Below are positions 15,019-22,612 of a stretch of DNA of 41,314 bases, one piece after another; within the stretch, counting starts at the first letter, position 1; every line of letters starts with the position of its first letter. A model generated the notes under the pieces. That model searched no databases. It had not been told where the DNA came from and saw nothing but the letters and a program-made list of their open reading frames with translations. The translations under genes and the position numbers were made by a program. Source of the DNA: Duncaniella sp. (GTDB taxonomy: Bacteria; Bacteroidota; Bacteroidia; Bacteroidales; Muribaculaceae); the NCBI GenBank assembly GCA_029052375.1, contig JAIDJD010000257.1, positions 1 through 41,314 of the forward strand, given 5' to 3'.

Positions 15019-15218
15019 CAACGGCGGAGCCGTTGAATCTACCAAAGCCCCACGAATATTCGTGGGGTCTGCATCCCATACACATAAGGTCAACCGTGGA
15101 ACGGTTGCATCTATCGCGGTGTCAGATGCAACCGTTCCACGGTTGTTATTTTATGTTATGCCGTAATCCCACGAATAATCGTGGGGCTTTGGTAGATAAT
15201 ACCGTTCCACGGTATTAT
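15019..15218. repeat. Cluster of nested short hairpins
   Basis: Visible perfect stems are CAACGGC-GGA-GCCGTTG (15019-15035), a 20-base palindrome CCCCACGAATATTCGTGGGG (15048-15067), 22-base arms 15091-15112 and 15124-15145, CCCACGA-ATAA-TCGTGGG (15168-15185), and a ten-base stem with TCC loop (15196-15218). In addition, 15037-15066 and 15168-15197 form a long outer inverted repeat with one mismatch, so the whole can fold as one branched structure. Confidence 0.75.
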
Positions 15219-15431
15219 TGGGATAGGGCTGGTGAGTTTATGTGGGATTGATTATGCGGTGGCTGTGGCAGATGGCAACGCCATATCATCCACCCCGGCC
15301 CCCTTCGGCGCGGGGTTGGGGCTGTTGGGTTGGGGCCATTATGGCAGAACCTTATTGCCCTACACATTGTTATAGGAGAAACAGGCTCAATTTTGCGACA
15401 AATAAAGGATTTCATTATCGGAAAAAATGAC

Positions 15432-15439
15432 TAATTTTG
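15432..15439 (+). promoter_or_regulatory. -7 box of the TolC-HlyD-ABC operon
   Basis: TAATTTTG matches TAnnTTTG. No clear -33 TTTG was found at the usual spacing. The box lies inside the upstream extension of the reading frame, which supports the ATG at 15475 as the start. Confidence 0.6.
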
Positions 15440-15474
15440 CGCCTGTATCACGTCTCAACATCACATACACTAAT

Positions 15475-16950
15475 ATGAACTCACGCTTGAAAGGGCTAAC
15501 ATTGTCACTCTTAGCGGCTTTGGCCGCTCTCACCGCCTCGGCTGTAGAGCCGGGCGAGGTGCTCACGCTCGAGCAGTGCCGCTCGATGGCTCTTGGCAAC
15601 AACAAGATGCTGCGCCAGGCGGCCGAGGAGATCCGTGCCGCCCACTATCAGAAAGAGGAGGCCTTTGCGGCATATCTCCCCGCCATAGATTTTGCGGGCG
15701 GGTATATGTACAATCAGAAAGACCTCTCGCTCTTTGACAAAGACCAGCTCTTGCCCATCAAGAACTTCAATCTCGAGACCAAGCAGTATGAGTTTGCCGT
15801 GGTCAAGAATCCCCTCAACGGCGAGCCTGTGATGGTCAACGGCAAGCCTATCCCCTCTCAGGTGGCCTACCTGCCCAAGGAGGCCATGACCTTCGACATC
15901 CACAATGTCTTTTTCGGCGCCGTGACGCTGACCCAGCCCGTATTTATGGGCGGCAAGATTGTGGCCATGAACAAGATAACGGGCTTTGCGGAGGAGATGG
16001 CCAAGGCCAAGCACTCCAGCCAGGCGCGCGACGTGGTCTATGCCGTCGACGCCGCCTACTGGCAGATAGTCTCGCTGAGGGCCAAGCAGAAGCTCGCAGT
16101 GAGCTATGTCAACCTGCTCGACACGCTCTCCCACAACGTGGACCTGATGTTGGAGCAGGGTGTGGCCACTCGCCGCGACAAGCTCGCGGTAGACGTCAAG
16201 CTCAATGCCGCCAAGGTAGACCTCACCAAGGTGGACAACGGCCTCGTGCTCTCGCGCATGGCCTTGGCCCAGCTGTGCGGATTCCCGATACATACGCCCT
16301 ACACCATAGCCGACGAGGCCGAGAGCCTTGACTCGCCCCGGCTTTCGGCCGAGGCCGCGTCTGACGCTCCCATAGACCTGCAGGAGGTGTATGCGCGCCG
16401 CGACGACCTGCGCCAGCTCGAGCTCGGGGTCAAGATATTCAAACAGAAAGAAAATGTGGCCCGCGCCTCCATGATGCCTAATCTGGCCTTGGTGGGCACA
16501 TATTCGTTCTCCAATCCCAACGTGTTCAACGGTTTCAAACACCGCTTCAACGGCGCGTTTTCGGTCGGAGCCATGCTGACGGTGCCTATCTGGCACTGGG
16601 GCGGCAACTACAACAAGCTCCGTGCGGCCAAGGCCCAGACCGCGGCGCTCGGGATGCAGCTCGACAATGCCCGCGAGATGATAGACCTGCAGGTGAGCCA
16701 GGCCTCTTTCAAGGCCCGCGAGGCTGTAAAGACGAGCCGTATGACGCGCGCCAATCTTGCGGAGGCCGACGAGAATCTGCGCTGTGCCACTCTCGGCTTC
16801 AAGGATGGCGTGATGACCGTCGACGATGTGATGGGCGCCCAGACCGGGTGGCTCAAGGCCCACAGCGAGGATATCGATGCCCGCATCGACCTCTATCTCT
16901 GTGATGTCTACCTGGCCAAGGTGTTGGGAACGCTTGAAATTGAGAATTGA
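15475..16950 (+). CDS. TolC-family outer membrane efflux protein
   Basis: This outer membrane channel gives an efflux pump its exit duct. The 491 residues have a Sec signal (about 1-22), LTLEQCRSMALGNNKML opening the first outer membrane efflux (OEP) repeat, and long alpha-helical hairpins with Ala/Gln/Glu-rich heptads. A second OEP repeat includes DLQEVYARRDDLRQLELGVK and, near the end, the DGVMTVDDVMGAQ segment. The start at 15475 puts the signal peptide at the N terminus and lies 35 bases after the -7 box. It is the first gene of an operon with a HlyD adaptor and two ABC-2 permeases. The final residues EIEN and the stop codon come from an AT-rich repeat. Confidence 0.93.
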   Translation: MNSRLKGLTLSLLAALAALTASAVEPGEVLTLEQCRSMALGNNKMLRQAAEEIRAAHYQKEEAFAAYLPAIDFAGGYMYNQKDLSLFDKDQLLPIKNFNLETKQYEFAVVKNPLNGEPVMVNGKPIPSQVAYLPKEAMTFDIHNVFFGAVTLTQPVFMGGKIVAMNKITGFAEEMAKAKHSSQARDVVYAVDAAYWQIVSLRAKQKLAVSYVNLLDTLSHNVDLMLEQGVATRRDKLAVDVKLNAAKVDLTKVDNGLVLSRMALAQLCGFPIHTPYTIADEAESLDSPRLSAEAASDAPIDLQEVYARRDDLRQLELGVKIFKQKENVARASMMPNLALVGTYSFSNPNVFNGFKHRFNGAFSVGAMLTVPIWHWGGNYNKLRAAKAQTAALGMQLDNAREMIDLQVSQASFKAREAVKTSRMTRANLAEADENLRCATLGFKDGVMTVDDVMGAQTGWLKAHSEDIDARIDLYLCDVYLAKVLGTLEIEN

Positions 16951-16965
16951 GAATTTAGAATTATA
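16939..16965 (+). repeat. GAATTGAGAAT block supplying the TolC-family stop codon
   Basis: The gene ends GAA-ATT-GAG-AAT-TGA inside AAATTGAGAATTGAGAATTT, so the repeat provides the last residues and the stop. A block with TTATTGGACTTATAAGACTAA follows directly (16970-16993), and something very similar sits behind ubiE on the minus strand. Confidence 0.65.
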
Positions 16966-17030
16966 GGTCTTATTGGACTTATAAGACTAATAAGACATAT
17001 GAAAATCCCCCAGGCCGCCGGGCGGCCTTG

Positions 17031-17075
17031 CTAAACTTTAAACCTCAGGCCGCAAGGCCCTAAACTTTAAACTCC
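17031..17075 (+). repeat. CTAAACTTTAAACC unit before the HlyD gene
   Basis: One 29-base unit (17031-17059; CTAAACTTTAAACCTCAG then GCCGCAAGGCC) is followed by a partial unit CTAAACTTTAAACTCC (17060-17075), six bases before the ATG at 17082. The GGCC-GCAA-GGCC part is a GNRA-type hairpin. Confidence 0.75.
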
Positions 17076-17081
17076 AATATA

Positions 17082-18095
17082 ATGAGCACTCAGAATCAGC
17101 CCAAGACGGCCGAGCAGAAGGAAAACCGCGCACTCCTCACAGCTATAGGCGTGGTATTGGTCGGGGTCGTAGCCCTCGCCATCATAGGATTTGTTTTCAT
17201 GAGCCATCCCGACGAGGTGGTCGAGGGCCAGGCCGAGGCTGCCACGGTACGCATCTCGGGCAAGCTCCCCGGCCGTGTGGCGGAATTTTATGTCTCCGAG
17301 GGCGACATTGTCCGCAAGGGCGACACCCTTGTGCATATCCACTCATCCCTGGCCGACGCCAAGCTGATGCAGGCCGAGGGTATGGAAGATGTGGCGCGCC
17401 TGCAGGAGAACAAGATTGACGCCGGGACACGCAGCCAGATAATCTCAGCGGCCAAGAGCCTCGCGGCTCAGGCCGAGGCCGCCGTGGGCATCACCCGCAA
17501 GACATACGAACGCATGGAGAACCTCTTCCGCGAGGGTGTGGTCTCGGAGCAGAAGCGAGACGAGGCCAAGGCCGCCTATGACGCCGCCGTGGCCGCCCAC
17601 AAGGCCGCTCTCTCGCAGGTGAGCCTGGCCGAGCAGGGCGCGCAGAAGCAGGACAAGGAGAGCGCCGCGGCGATGGTCAATGTGGCCAAGGGGGGCGTGG
17701 CCGAGGTGCAGAGCGTCCTTGAGGACCAGTATCTCACAGCTCCCTGCGACGGACAGATAGACCAGATATATCCCGAGGAGAGCGAGCTGGTGATGCTCGG
17801 GGCTCCCATCATGAACCTCCTGCGCCTCGACCGCAAGTATGTGGTGTTCAATGTCCGCGAGGAGATGCTCAAGGATATGCCCCTCGGCGCCGAGATAGAG
17901 ATAATGATACCGGCTCTGGACAGGCGCAAGGTCAAGGCCAAGGTCTACTATTCGCGCGACCTCGGCAGCTATGCCACCTGGCAGGCCACCAAGAGCGTGG
18001 GCCAGTGGGACAGCAAGACCTTCGAGGTCAAGGCCCGCACCGTAGACTCTATACCCGAACTCCGCCCCGGAATGACGGTGGTGTATCTTAAGTAA
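17082..18095 (+). CDS. HlyD-family periplasmic adaptor (membrane fusion protein)
   Basis: This adaptor links an inner-membrane transporter to the TolC-type channel. The 337 residues have a cytoplasmic N tail, one membrane helix (about 20-42), and a lipoyl/barrel-sandwich half (VRISGKLPGRVAEFYVSEGD, about 55-75). A coiled-coil hairpin (about 95-205, Ala/Glu/Lys-rich) is followed by the second lipoyl half (LTAPCDGQIDQIYPEESELV) and a beta-barrel domain ending RPGMTVVYLK. The order fits EmrA/YhiI-like proteins. It follows the TolC-family gene after a 131-base repeat spacer and precedes the permeases. Confidence 0.94.
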   Translation: MSTQNQPKTAEQKENRALLTAIGVVLVGVVALAIIGFVFMSHPDEVVEGQAEAATVRISGKLPGRVAEFYVSEGDIVRKGDTLVHIHSSLADAKLMQAEGMEDVARLQENKIDAGTRSQIISAAKSLAAQAEAAVGITRKTYERMENLFREGVVSEQKRDEAKAAYDAAVAAHKAALSQVSLAEQGAQKQDKESAAAMVNVAKGGVAEVQSVLEDQYLTAPCDGQIDQIYPEESELVMLGAPIMNLLRLDRKYVVFNVREEMLKDMPLGAEIEIMIPALDRRKVKAKVYYSRDLGSYATWQATKSVGQWDSKTFEVKARTVDSIPELRPGMTVVYLK

Positions 18096-18369
18096 GCCCT
18101 TCGGGCTGTTTAGGGTTTAAGGCCTTGCGGCCTTAGGTTTAAAGTTTAGCAATTAGACATAAGGCCTTACTAAACTTTAAACCTCAGGCCGAAGCTCCTA
18201 AACTTTAAACCTCAGGGCGAAGCCCCTAAACTTTAAACCTCAGAGCGAAGCCCCTAAACTTTAAACCTCAGGCCGAAGCCCCTAAACTTTAAACCTCAGA
18301 GCGAAGCTCCTAAACTTTAAACCTCAGGCCGCAAGGCCCTAAACTTTAAACTCCCCTCATCCCCTTCCT
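18096..18369 (+). repeat. 28-bp tandem repeat array before the first ABC-2 permease
   Basis: Six units start at 18170, 18198, 18226, 18254, 18282 and 18310 with a partial seventh at 18339-18352, 17 bases before the next ATG. Each reads CTAAACTTTAAACCTCAG, then a variable part such as GGCGAAGCCC or AGCGAAGCTC; the last is the 29-base GCAA version. Upstream, AGGTTTAAAGTTTAG (18135-18149) is the exact reverse complement of 18170-18184, and AAGGCC-TTGC-GGCCTT (18119-18134) and AGCCC-TTC-GGGCT (18095-18107) are hairpins. There are no unique spacers, so this is not CRISPR. Confidence 0.9.
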
Positions 18370-19527
18370 ATGCTCCAAAGTCTCCGCCATGGCATCCGGA
18401 CGCTGTGCTCGCGCAGAATCTACTTCTTCATGCTGATTCTTGTGCCGATGGCGGGTGCCGTCTTCTTCCTGTCGCTCATGCACGAGGGTCTTCCACACAG
18501 GATACCTACCGCCGTCGTAGACCTCGACCACTCGCAAATGTCGAGAAGCGTCACCCGCTCGCTCTCGGCCACCCAGCTCATAGACATCACCGAGCGCAAG
18601 GAGAGCTATGCCGACGCCATCAGCTCGCTCAAGGCGGGCGAGATATACGGCTTCTTCTACATCCCTCAGGATTTTGAGAAGAACGCCCTGGGCGGCAATC
18701 ATCCCACGCTCTCGTTTGTGACCAACATGAGCATCTATGTCCCGGGCACACTGGCCTACAAGGGCTTCAAGACCCAGGCCGTCACCACCAACGGCGGCCT
18801 GCTCACCGCCGTGCTCCAGCAGAGCGGCGCCGAGGCCGCCCTCGGCCTCTCGTCCGGCTCGATGATGCCTCTCAACGTCAACGCCAATCTCATGGGCAAT
18901 CCGTGGATGAACTATTCGGTCTATCTCTCCCAGTCGTTTCTGGCGGGCCTGATAGCGCTCCTGGCCATGGTGATGACCGTCTTTTCCATCACCGAGGAGA
19001 TCAAGTGGCACACGTCGCCCGAGTGGCTGGCGTCGTCGCGCGGGTCCATGGCCCTGGCCATCTTCGGCAAGATATTCCCGCAGACAGTGATACTCACCGT
19101 CATGGGCTGGGGTATGCTGGCGGTGATGTTCTGTTACCTCTATTTCCCGTTCCACTGCCCGGCGTGGCATATGCTCCTGGCCATGTTCCTTCTGGTGGCC
19201 TCGTCCCAGGCCTTTGCCATAGTCGTGGCCGAGATTGTCCCCAATGTGCGCCTCAGCCTCATTGTGGTGAGCCTCGTGTCCATACTGGCCTTCTCCGTGG
19301 CCGGATTCTCGTTCCCGGTAGAGAAGATGTACGGCCCGATAGGGATATTCGCCTACATACTCCCCATCAGATATTATTTTCTCATCTACATCGACCAGGC
19401 CCTCAACGGACTGCCTCTCTACTACTCGCGCGTCTACTATATCGTGATGCTCGGTATGCTCCTGCTCCCCCTGGCGGGGCTCGCGAGGCTGCGCAAGAGA
19501 TGTCTCGATCCGGTGTATGTGCCCTAA
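18370..19527 (+). CDS. ABC-2-type transporter permease (first of pair)
   Basis: This inner-membrane permease of the YhhJ/YhiP type works with a HlyD adaptor in export. The 385 residues have one N-terminal helix (about 18-38) and a large periplasmic domain containing HRIPTAVVDLDHSQMSR (about 44-60). A C-terminal bundle of five helices holds a FSVAGFSFPVEKM motif and a final LPIRYYFLIYIDQALNG segment. No nucleotide-binding domain is present. It lies between the HlyD gene and a second permease of the same architecture, 14 bases apart, so the two probably form a heterodimer. The substrate is unknown. Confidence 0.92.
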   Translation: MLQSLRHGIRTLCSRRIYFFMLILVPMAGAVFFLSLMHEGLPHRIPTAVVDLDHSQMSRSVTRSLSATQLIDITERKESYADAISSLKAGEIYGFFYIPQDFEKNALGGNHPTLSFVTNMSIYVPGTLAYKGFKTQAVTTNGGLLTAVLQQSGAEAALGLSSGSMMPLNVNANLMGNPWMNYSVYLSQSFLAGLIALLAMVMTVFSITEEIKWHTSPEWLASSRGSMALAIFGKIFPQTVILTVMGWGMLAVMFCYLYFPFHCPAWHMLLAMFLLVASSQAFAIVVAEIVPNVRLSLIVVSLVSILAFSVAGFSFPVEKMYGPIGIFAYILPIRYYFLIYIDQALNGLPLYYSRVYYIVMLGMLLLPLAGLARLRKRCLDPVYVP

Positions 19528-19541
19528 ATCGCTGAAAAAAA

Positions 19542-20777
19542 ATGAACTGGCTTAAGGAATTCTATCAGGTCTGGCGCAGGGAGTGCTATCTGGCCTTCAC
19601 GGACATGGGCGTGCTCATATTCTTCTTTGTGCTGCCGCTCTTCTATCCCGTCATATATACGCTCATCTACAACCCCGAGGTGGTGACCGACGTCCCCGCC
19701 GTGGTGGTAGACCACTCGCGCACGGCCGAGAGCCGCGACTTTGTCCGCACCATCAACGCCACTCAGGGCATCCACGTCATAGGCTATGCCGCAGACATGG
19801 GCGAGGCGCGCGAGGCCCTGGCCACCAAGAAGTGCTATACGGTGTTTGAGATTCCGGCCGACTATGCCCGCGCCATCGGCTCGGGCGGTCAGGCCACGGT
19901 GTCGCTCTATCAGGATATGTCGCTGCTGGTGCGCTACCGCCAGGTGCTGCTCTCGCTGACGGGCGTGCAGCAGTACGAGACGCTCGCCGTCACCGCCGAG
20001 CGCGTAGCCGCGAGGGCCGGAGGCCTCACCACCCTTGTCTCAGGCCTCCCCATAGGCACCCAGGCCAACATCGCGGGCAACCCCTCGCAGGGCTTCGCCT
20101 CGTTCATCATCCCCGGCATCGTGGTGCTCATCCTCCAGCAGGGTATGCTGATGGGCATAGCCATGCTGGCCGGGACGCGCCGCGACCGGCGCAGGCGCTA
20201 TCCGATGCACGTCGACCCCACCGACCTCGGGGCCGGCGCCACGGCCACCGTCCTCGGGCGCGCCGCCTGCTACTTCACGCTCTACCTGCCGATGGCATAT
20301 TACGTCATGGCCATCGTCCCTTATGTCTTCGAGCTGCCCCAGGCGGGCCGTCCGCAAGACTATATGCCTTTCATCACGGTGATGCTCCTGGCCACCGCCT
20401 TTCTCGGACAGACCATACAGATATTCGTGCGCGAGAGAGAGACCTCGATGGTGCTGATAGTCTTCACCTCGGTCTTCTTTCTCTTCCTCTCGGGCCTGAC
20501 GTGGCCGCGCTATGCCTTCCCGGTGTTCTGGAAGGCTGTCAGCGACCTCATCCCTGCCACGTGGGGCGTGGAGGGTCTGGTGCATATCAACTGCAACGGA
20601 GCCTCTCTGGCCGATGTCAGTGGCTATCTGTGGCCTCTCTGGGGCCTCACAGCGGCCTATTTCGTGACGGCCGTACTCCTGCGCCACTTCACCCGCCCGA
20701 CGCCCGAGGAGACCGCCATTGCGCGCCGCGAGTGGGAGCGAGAGATGAACGGCGGCGAGCTCCACGCCGATGCCTGA
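19542..20777 (+). CDS. ABC-2-type transporter permease (second of pair)
   Basis: The 411-residue paralogue of the preceding permease has the same layout. An N-terminal helix (about 22-42) is followed by a periplasmic domain with DVPAVVVDHSRTAESR (about 51-66) and five to six C-terminal helices including FLFLSGLTWPRYAFPVFWK and IPATWGVEGLVHINCNG. A charged cytoplasmic tail (ARREWEREMNGG) closes it. No ATP-binding domain is fused or nearby, which is odd for an ABC-2 protein; an ATPase elsewhere in the genome would be needed. The ATG follows a run of eight A residues. Confidence 0.92.
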   Translation: MNWLKEFYQVWRRECYLAFTDMGVLIFFFVLPLFYPVIYTLIYNPEVVTDVPAVVVDHSRTAESRDFVRTINATQGIHVIGYAADMGEAREALATKKCYTVFEIPADYARAIGSGGQATVSLYQDMSLLVRYRQVLLSLTGVQQYETLAVTAERVAARAGGLTTLVSGLPIGTQANIAGNPSQGFASFIIPGIVVLILQQGMLMGIAMLAGTRRDRRRRYPMHVDPTDLGAGATATVLGRAACYFTLYLPMAYYVMAIVPYVFELPQAGRPQDYMPFITVMLLATAFLGQTIQIFVRERETSMVLIVFTSVFFLFLSGLTWPRYAFPVFWKAVSDLIPATWGVEGLVHINCNGASLADVSGYLWPLWGLTAAYFVTAVLLRHFTRPTPEETAIARREWEREMNGGELHADA

Positions 20778-20798
20778 AAAAACAACCGTCCAAAGACC

Positions 20799-21371
20799 AT
20801 GAGCAATACAGACAGTGAAGATAAGAAAACCGGAAAGACAGGACGCACGGTCTTGTTTGTGATATTGATATTCATAGCCATCGGGCTCTGGGGGGGCGCT
20901 ATGGCGCTGTACGGACGCACCTCGGTAGAGTGGATGCTCCCGCTGGCCGTCGGGCTCTTCATGGCCGCGCTGACTCTGCGTCCGCTCTCGCGGATGTGGA
21001 AGTGGCTGCTCGAGAGCGAGTCGTCTCTGCTTGCCGGCACGGTGCATATACTGGCCATGACCGGGGTGTTTGCCTTCCTTTTCCTCGGCGCCAACTACTG
21101 GCTGGCAGACGACTCGACGCTCCACGAGGAGCGTGTCGCCCTGCTCAGCCGCGACCGCGAAAAGCGTTACCACAGGCGCCGTGTGGGCCGCCACCGCTAT
21201 GTGCGCGGCAATCCCTATTATGTCTACTACATCACCGTCCGCCTCCCGGACGGCCGCGAGAAGCGTATGGAGACGTCGCTCGGGTTTTACAACAGCCTCA
21301 CGCGCAAGGACAGCGTGACGCTCGAGATGGAGAGCGGAGGCCTCGGGATGCCCGTCATCCGGCAGAAGTGA
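20799..21371 (+). CDS. Membrane protein of unknown function, last gene of efflux operon
   Basis: The 190-residue protein starts 21 bases after the second permease. Three hydrophobic helices are visible (about 18-36, 43-60 and 76-96). A basic stretch (REKRYHRRRVGRHRYVRG) and a small beta-rich C-terminal domain (YYVYYITVRLPDGREKRMETS) follow. I do not recognise a named family. Cotranscription with the TolC-HlyD-permease genes is likely. The last 43 bases of the gene plus flank (21333-21375) occur again at 23118-23160, on the far side of the AT-rich gene pair. Confidence 0.75.
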   Translation: MSNTDSEDKKTGKTGRTVLFVILIFIAIGLWGGAMALYGRTSVEWMLPLAVGLFMAALTLRPLSRMWKWLLESESSLLAGTVHILAMTGVFAFLFLGANYWLADDSTLHEERVALLSRDREKRYHRRRVGRHRYVRGNPYYVYYITVRLPDGREKRMETSLGFYNSLTRKDSVTLEMESGGLGMPVIRQK

Positions 21372-21375
21372 GGGA
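21333..21375 (+). repeat. Left copy of 43-bp direct repeat flanking AT-rich island
   Basis: The segment spans the 3' end of the 190-residue membrane protein gene (GMPVIRQK-stop) and four bases beyond. The partner at 23118-23160 differs at three visible positions and shares an exact 27-base core starting ATGCCCGTCATCCGGCAGAA. Confidence 0.8.
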
Positions 21376-21452
21376 TAGCATGAAACGCCCTCCCGCATCT
21401 ACGGGTATGCAATTATTTTTTTGCATCTTAATAAAATTTAACAGTCTTTTTT

Positions 21453-21484
21453 CTTGAATGATTTTGGGAATATTTGTAATTTCG
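21453..21484 (+). promoter_or_regulatory. Probable promoter of the island lipoprotein
   Basis: CTTG (21453-21456), 20 bases, then TAATTTCG (21477-21484), one base off TAnnTTTG. The leader would be about 65-70 bases. Confidence 0.5.
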
Positions 21485-21557
21485 TGGCGTTGACAAAGTG
21501 CTATAGCTCTAACTTATCACATTACGACAATCTAATTTATCACATTTTTTAGAACAG

Positions 21558-22538
21558 ATGAAGAAATTCTTATTTCTCTTTGCCTCAATGCTTTGTTTAA
21601 TAGCTTGTGGCAGTGAAGAGAATTTGTCTTTTGAAGATTCGAACCATGAAAATGGGAGCAGATCTACTGAAGACAGTTCTTTTCCTGGAAATCAACCGAC
21701 TTCCAATATCAATGCCTTTGATGTGTTTGGAAAAGTACACAACATTATGCTCCATAACGGAGTTCAAACATTTGATGAGGAAACCATCTCAGAATTTGAG
21801 GGCGCAACAAAGTACGACCAGCTGACGGCATTTAATATTGCCTATGTACCATCACTTCCCCTCCATAGTGTTGACAAACAAGTGATAATAGAATGTTTGC
21901 CAGACTATAAGCATCTTTTTAATGAGGAAACTACGTGGGATTTACTCACTAAGGAATCATCCGTTACAACTCCTAAAACCAAGGCAGATGTATTTAATAT
22001 GAGTTTTCAGGATTTATATACCCATGCTTTAAATCTTGATATGATTGATAGCAAAGAGTATGATATGCTGTTGTTGCTCGCAGACTACTCCAAAGAGAAT
22101 GCAACAGGTTTGCTATCAAGCTACGAACTTGAAAATAAGGTTGATGACCTCATTAACCTTTGGCTTGAGGCCTATGGTGATGTTGATTATTCGTCAATAA
22201 TACCATCTGAACAGAACGGAGTATATGGACAGATTCCCGCGATTGACTTAAAAGATTTTCCAGAAGGGGCAATTAGTGGCCTTGTGTTAAATATATCTAA
22301 ACATTCTCTTGTTTATTGGAATGGACCCATGTCGCCGGCAAGACCTGAGAGGGTTGCTCCTTGGGTTGCGGCAGATGCTGGAGGCGCGCTGATTGGAGCT
22401 GGTGGGGCATTGCTTTACCATTGGATCTCTAATACTTCAGTAGACTGGGCATCTGTAGGGTACTCGGCGGCCGTCGGCGCAATAGACGGTTCTTTAGGAA
22501 TTTCTGGCAAAATAGGGAGATGGTTATTTAGTATTTAA
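21558..22538 (+). CDS. AT-rich lipoprotein with glycine-rich hydrophobic C terminus, function unknown
   Basis: The 326-residue protein has a lipoprotein signal with LIAC (Cys17) and a Ser/Asn/Glu-rich linker to about residue 50. A mostly helical acidic middle follows. The last 60 residues are unlike the rest: PWVAADAGGALIGAGGALLYH then VGYSAAVGAIDGSLGISGKIG, small-residue-rich helices that resemble the membrane-active ends of some bacteriocin-like or glycine-zipper proteins. I do not recognise the family. Base composition is far more AT-rich than the neighbours (many AAA, ATA, TTA codons), a sign of transfer. It has its own promoter and terminator. Confidence 0.75.
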   Translation: MKKFLFLFASMLCLIACGSEENLSFEDSNHENGSRSTEDSSFPGNQPTSNINAFDVFGKVHNIMLHNGVQTFDEETISEFEGATKYDQLTAFNIAYVPSLPLHSVDKQVIIECLPDYKHLFNEETTWDLLTKESSVTTPKTKADVFNMSFQDLYTHALNLDMIDSKEYDMLLLLADYSKENATGLLSSYELENKVDDLINLWLEAYGDVDYSSIIPSEQNGVYGQIPAIDLKDFPEGAISGLVLNISKHSLVYWNGPMSPARPERVAPWVAADAGGALIGAGGALLYHWISNTSVDWASVGYSAAVGAIDGSLGISGKIGRWLFSI

Positions 22539-22549
22539 AATATATCAAT

Positions 22550-22590
22550 AATACGGAAGAATTTTTGTAAAGGGATTCTTCCGTATTTTA
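22550..22590 (+). terminator. Intrinsic terminator of the island lipoprotein
   Basis: AATACGGAAGAAT (22550-22562) pairs perfectly with 22575-22587 across a 12-base loop, followed by TTAATTT. It separates the lipoprotein from the next gene. Confidence 0.85.
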
Positions 22591-22612
22591 ATTTGTAGGA
22601 TAATGAAGATAT

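Larger units (their letters stand above)
14461..15474. other. Gene-free 1-kb spacer with second palindromic element and cruciform cluster
   Basis: No supported gene. In order, it holds a GAATTGA block, an intrinsic terminator, an 11-bp hairpin (14586-14611, TAGGGGCGCTA-TGTA-stem), the second palindromic element (14627-14965), a cluster of nested hairpins (15019-15218), a unique stretch to about 15370, and the TolC promoter. Frames that look long here are repeat read-through. Confidence 0.8.

Noticed and set aside
14670..15251. 193-codon plus-strand frame and matching frames at 12480-12824
   Set aside because: They lie wholly in the palindromic element and hairpin cluster; the palindrome gives the same peptide on both strands.
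18170..18352. CRISPR array
   Set aside because: The units are back to back with no unique spacers, are only 28 bases, and no cas genes are present.
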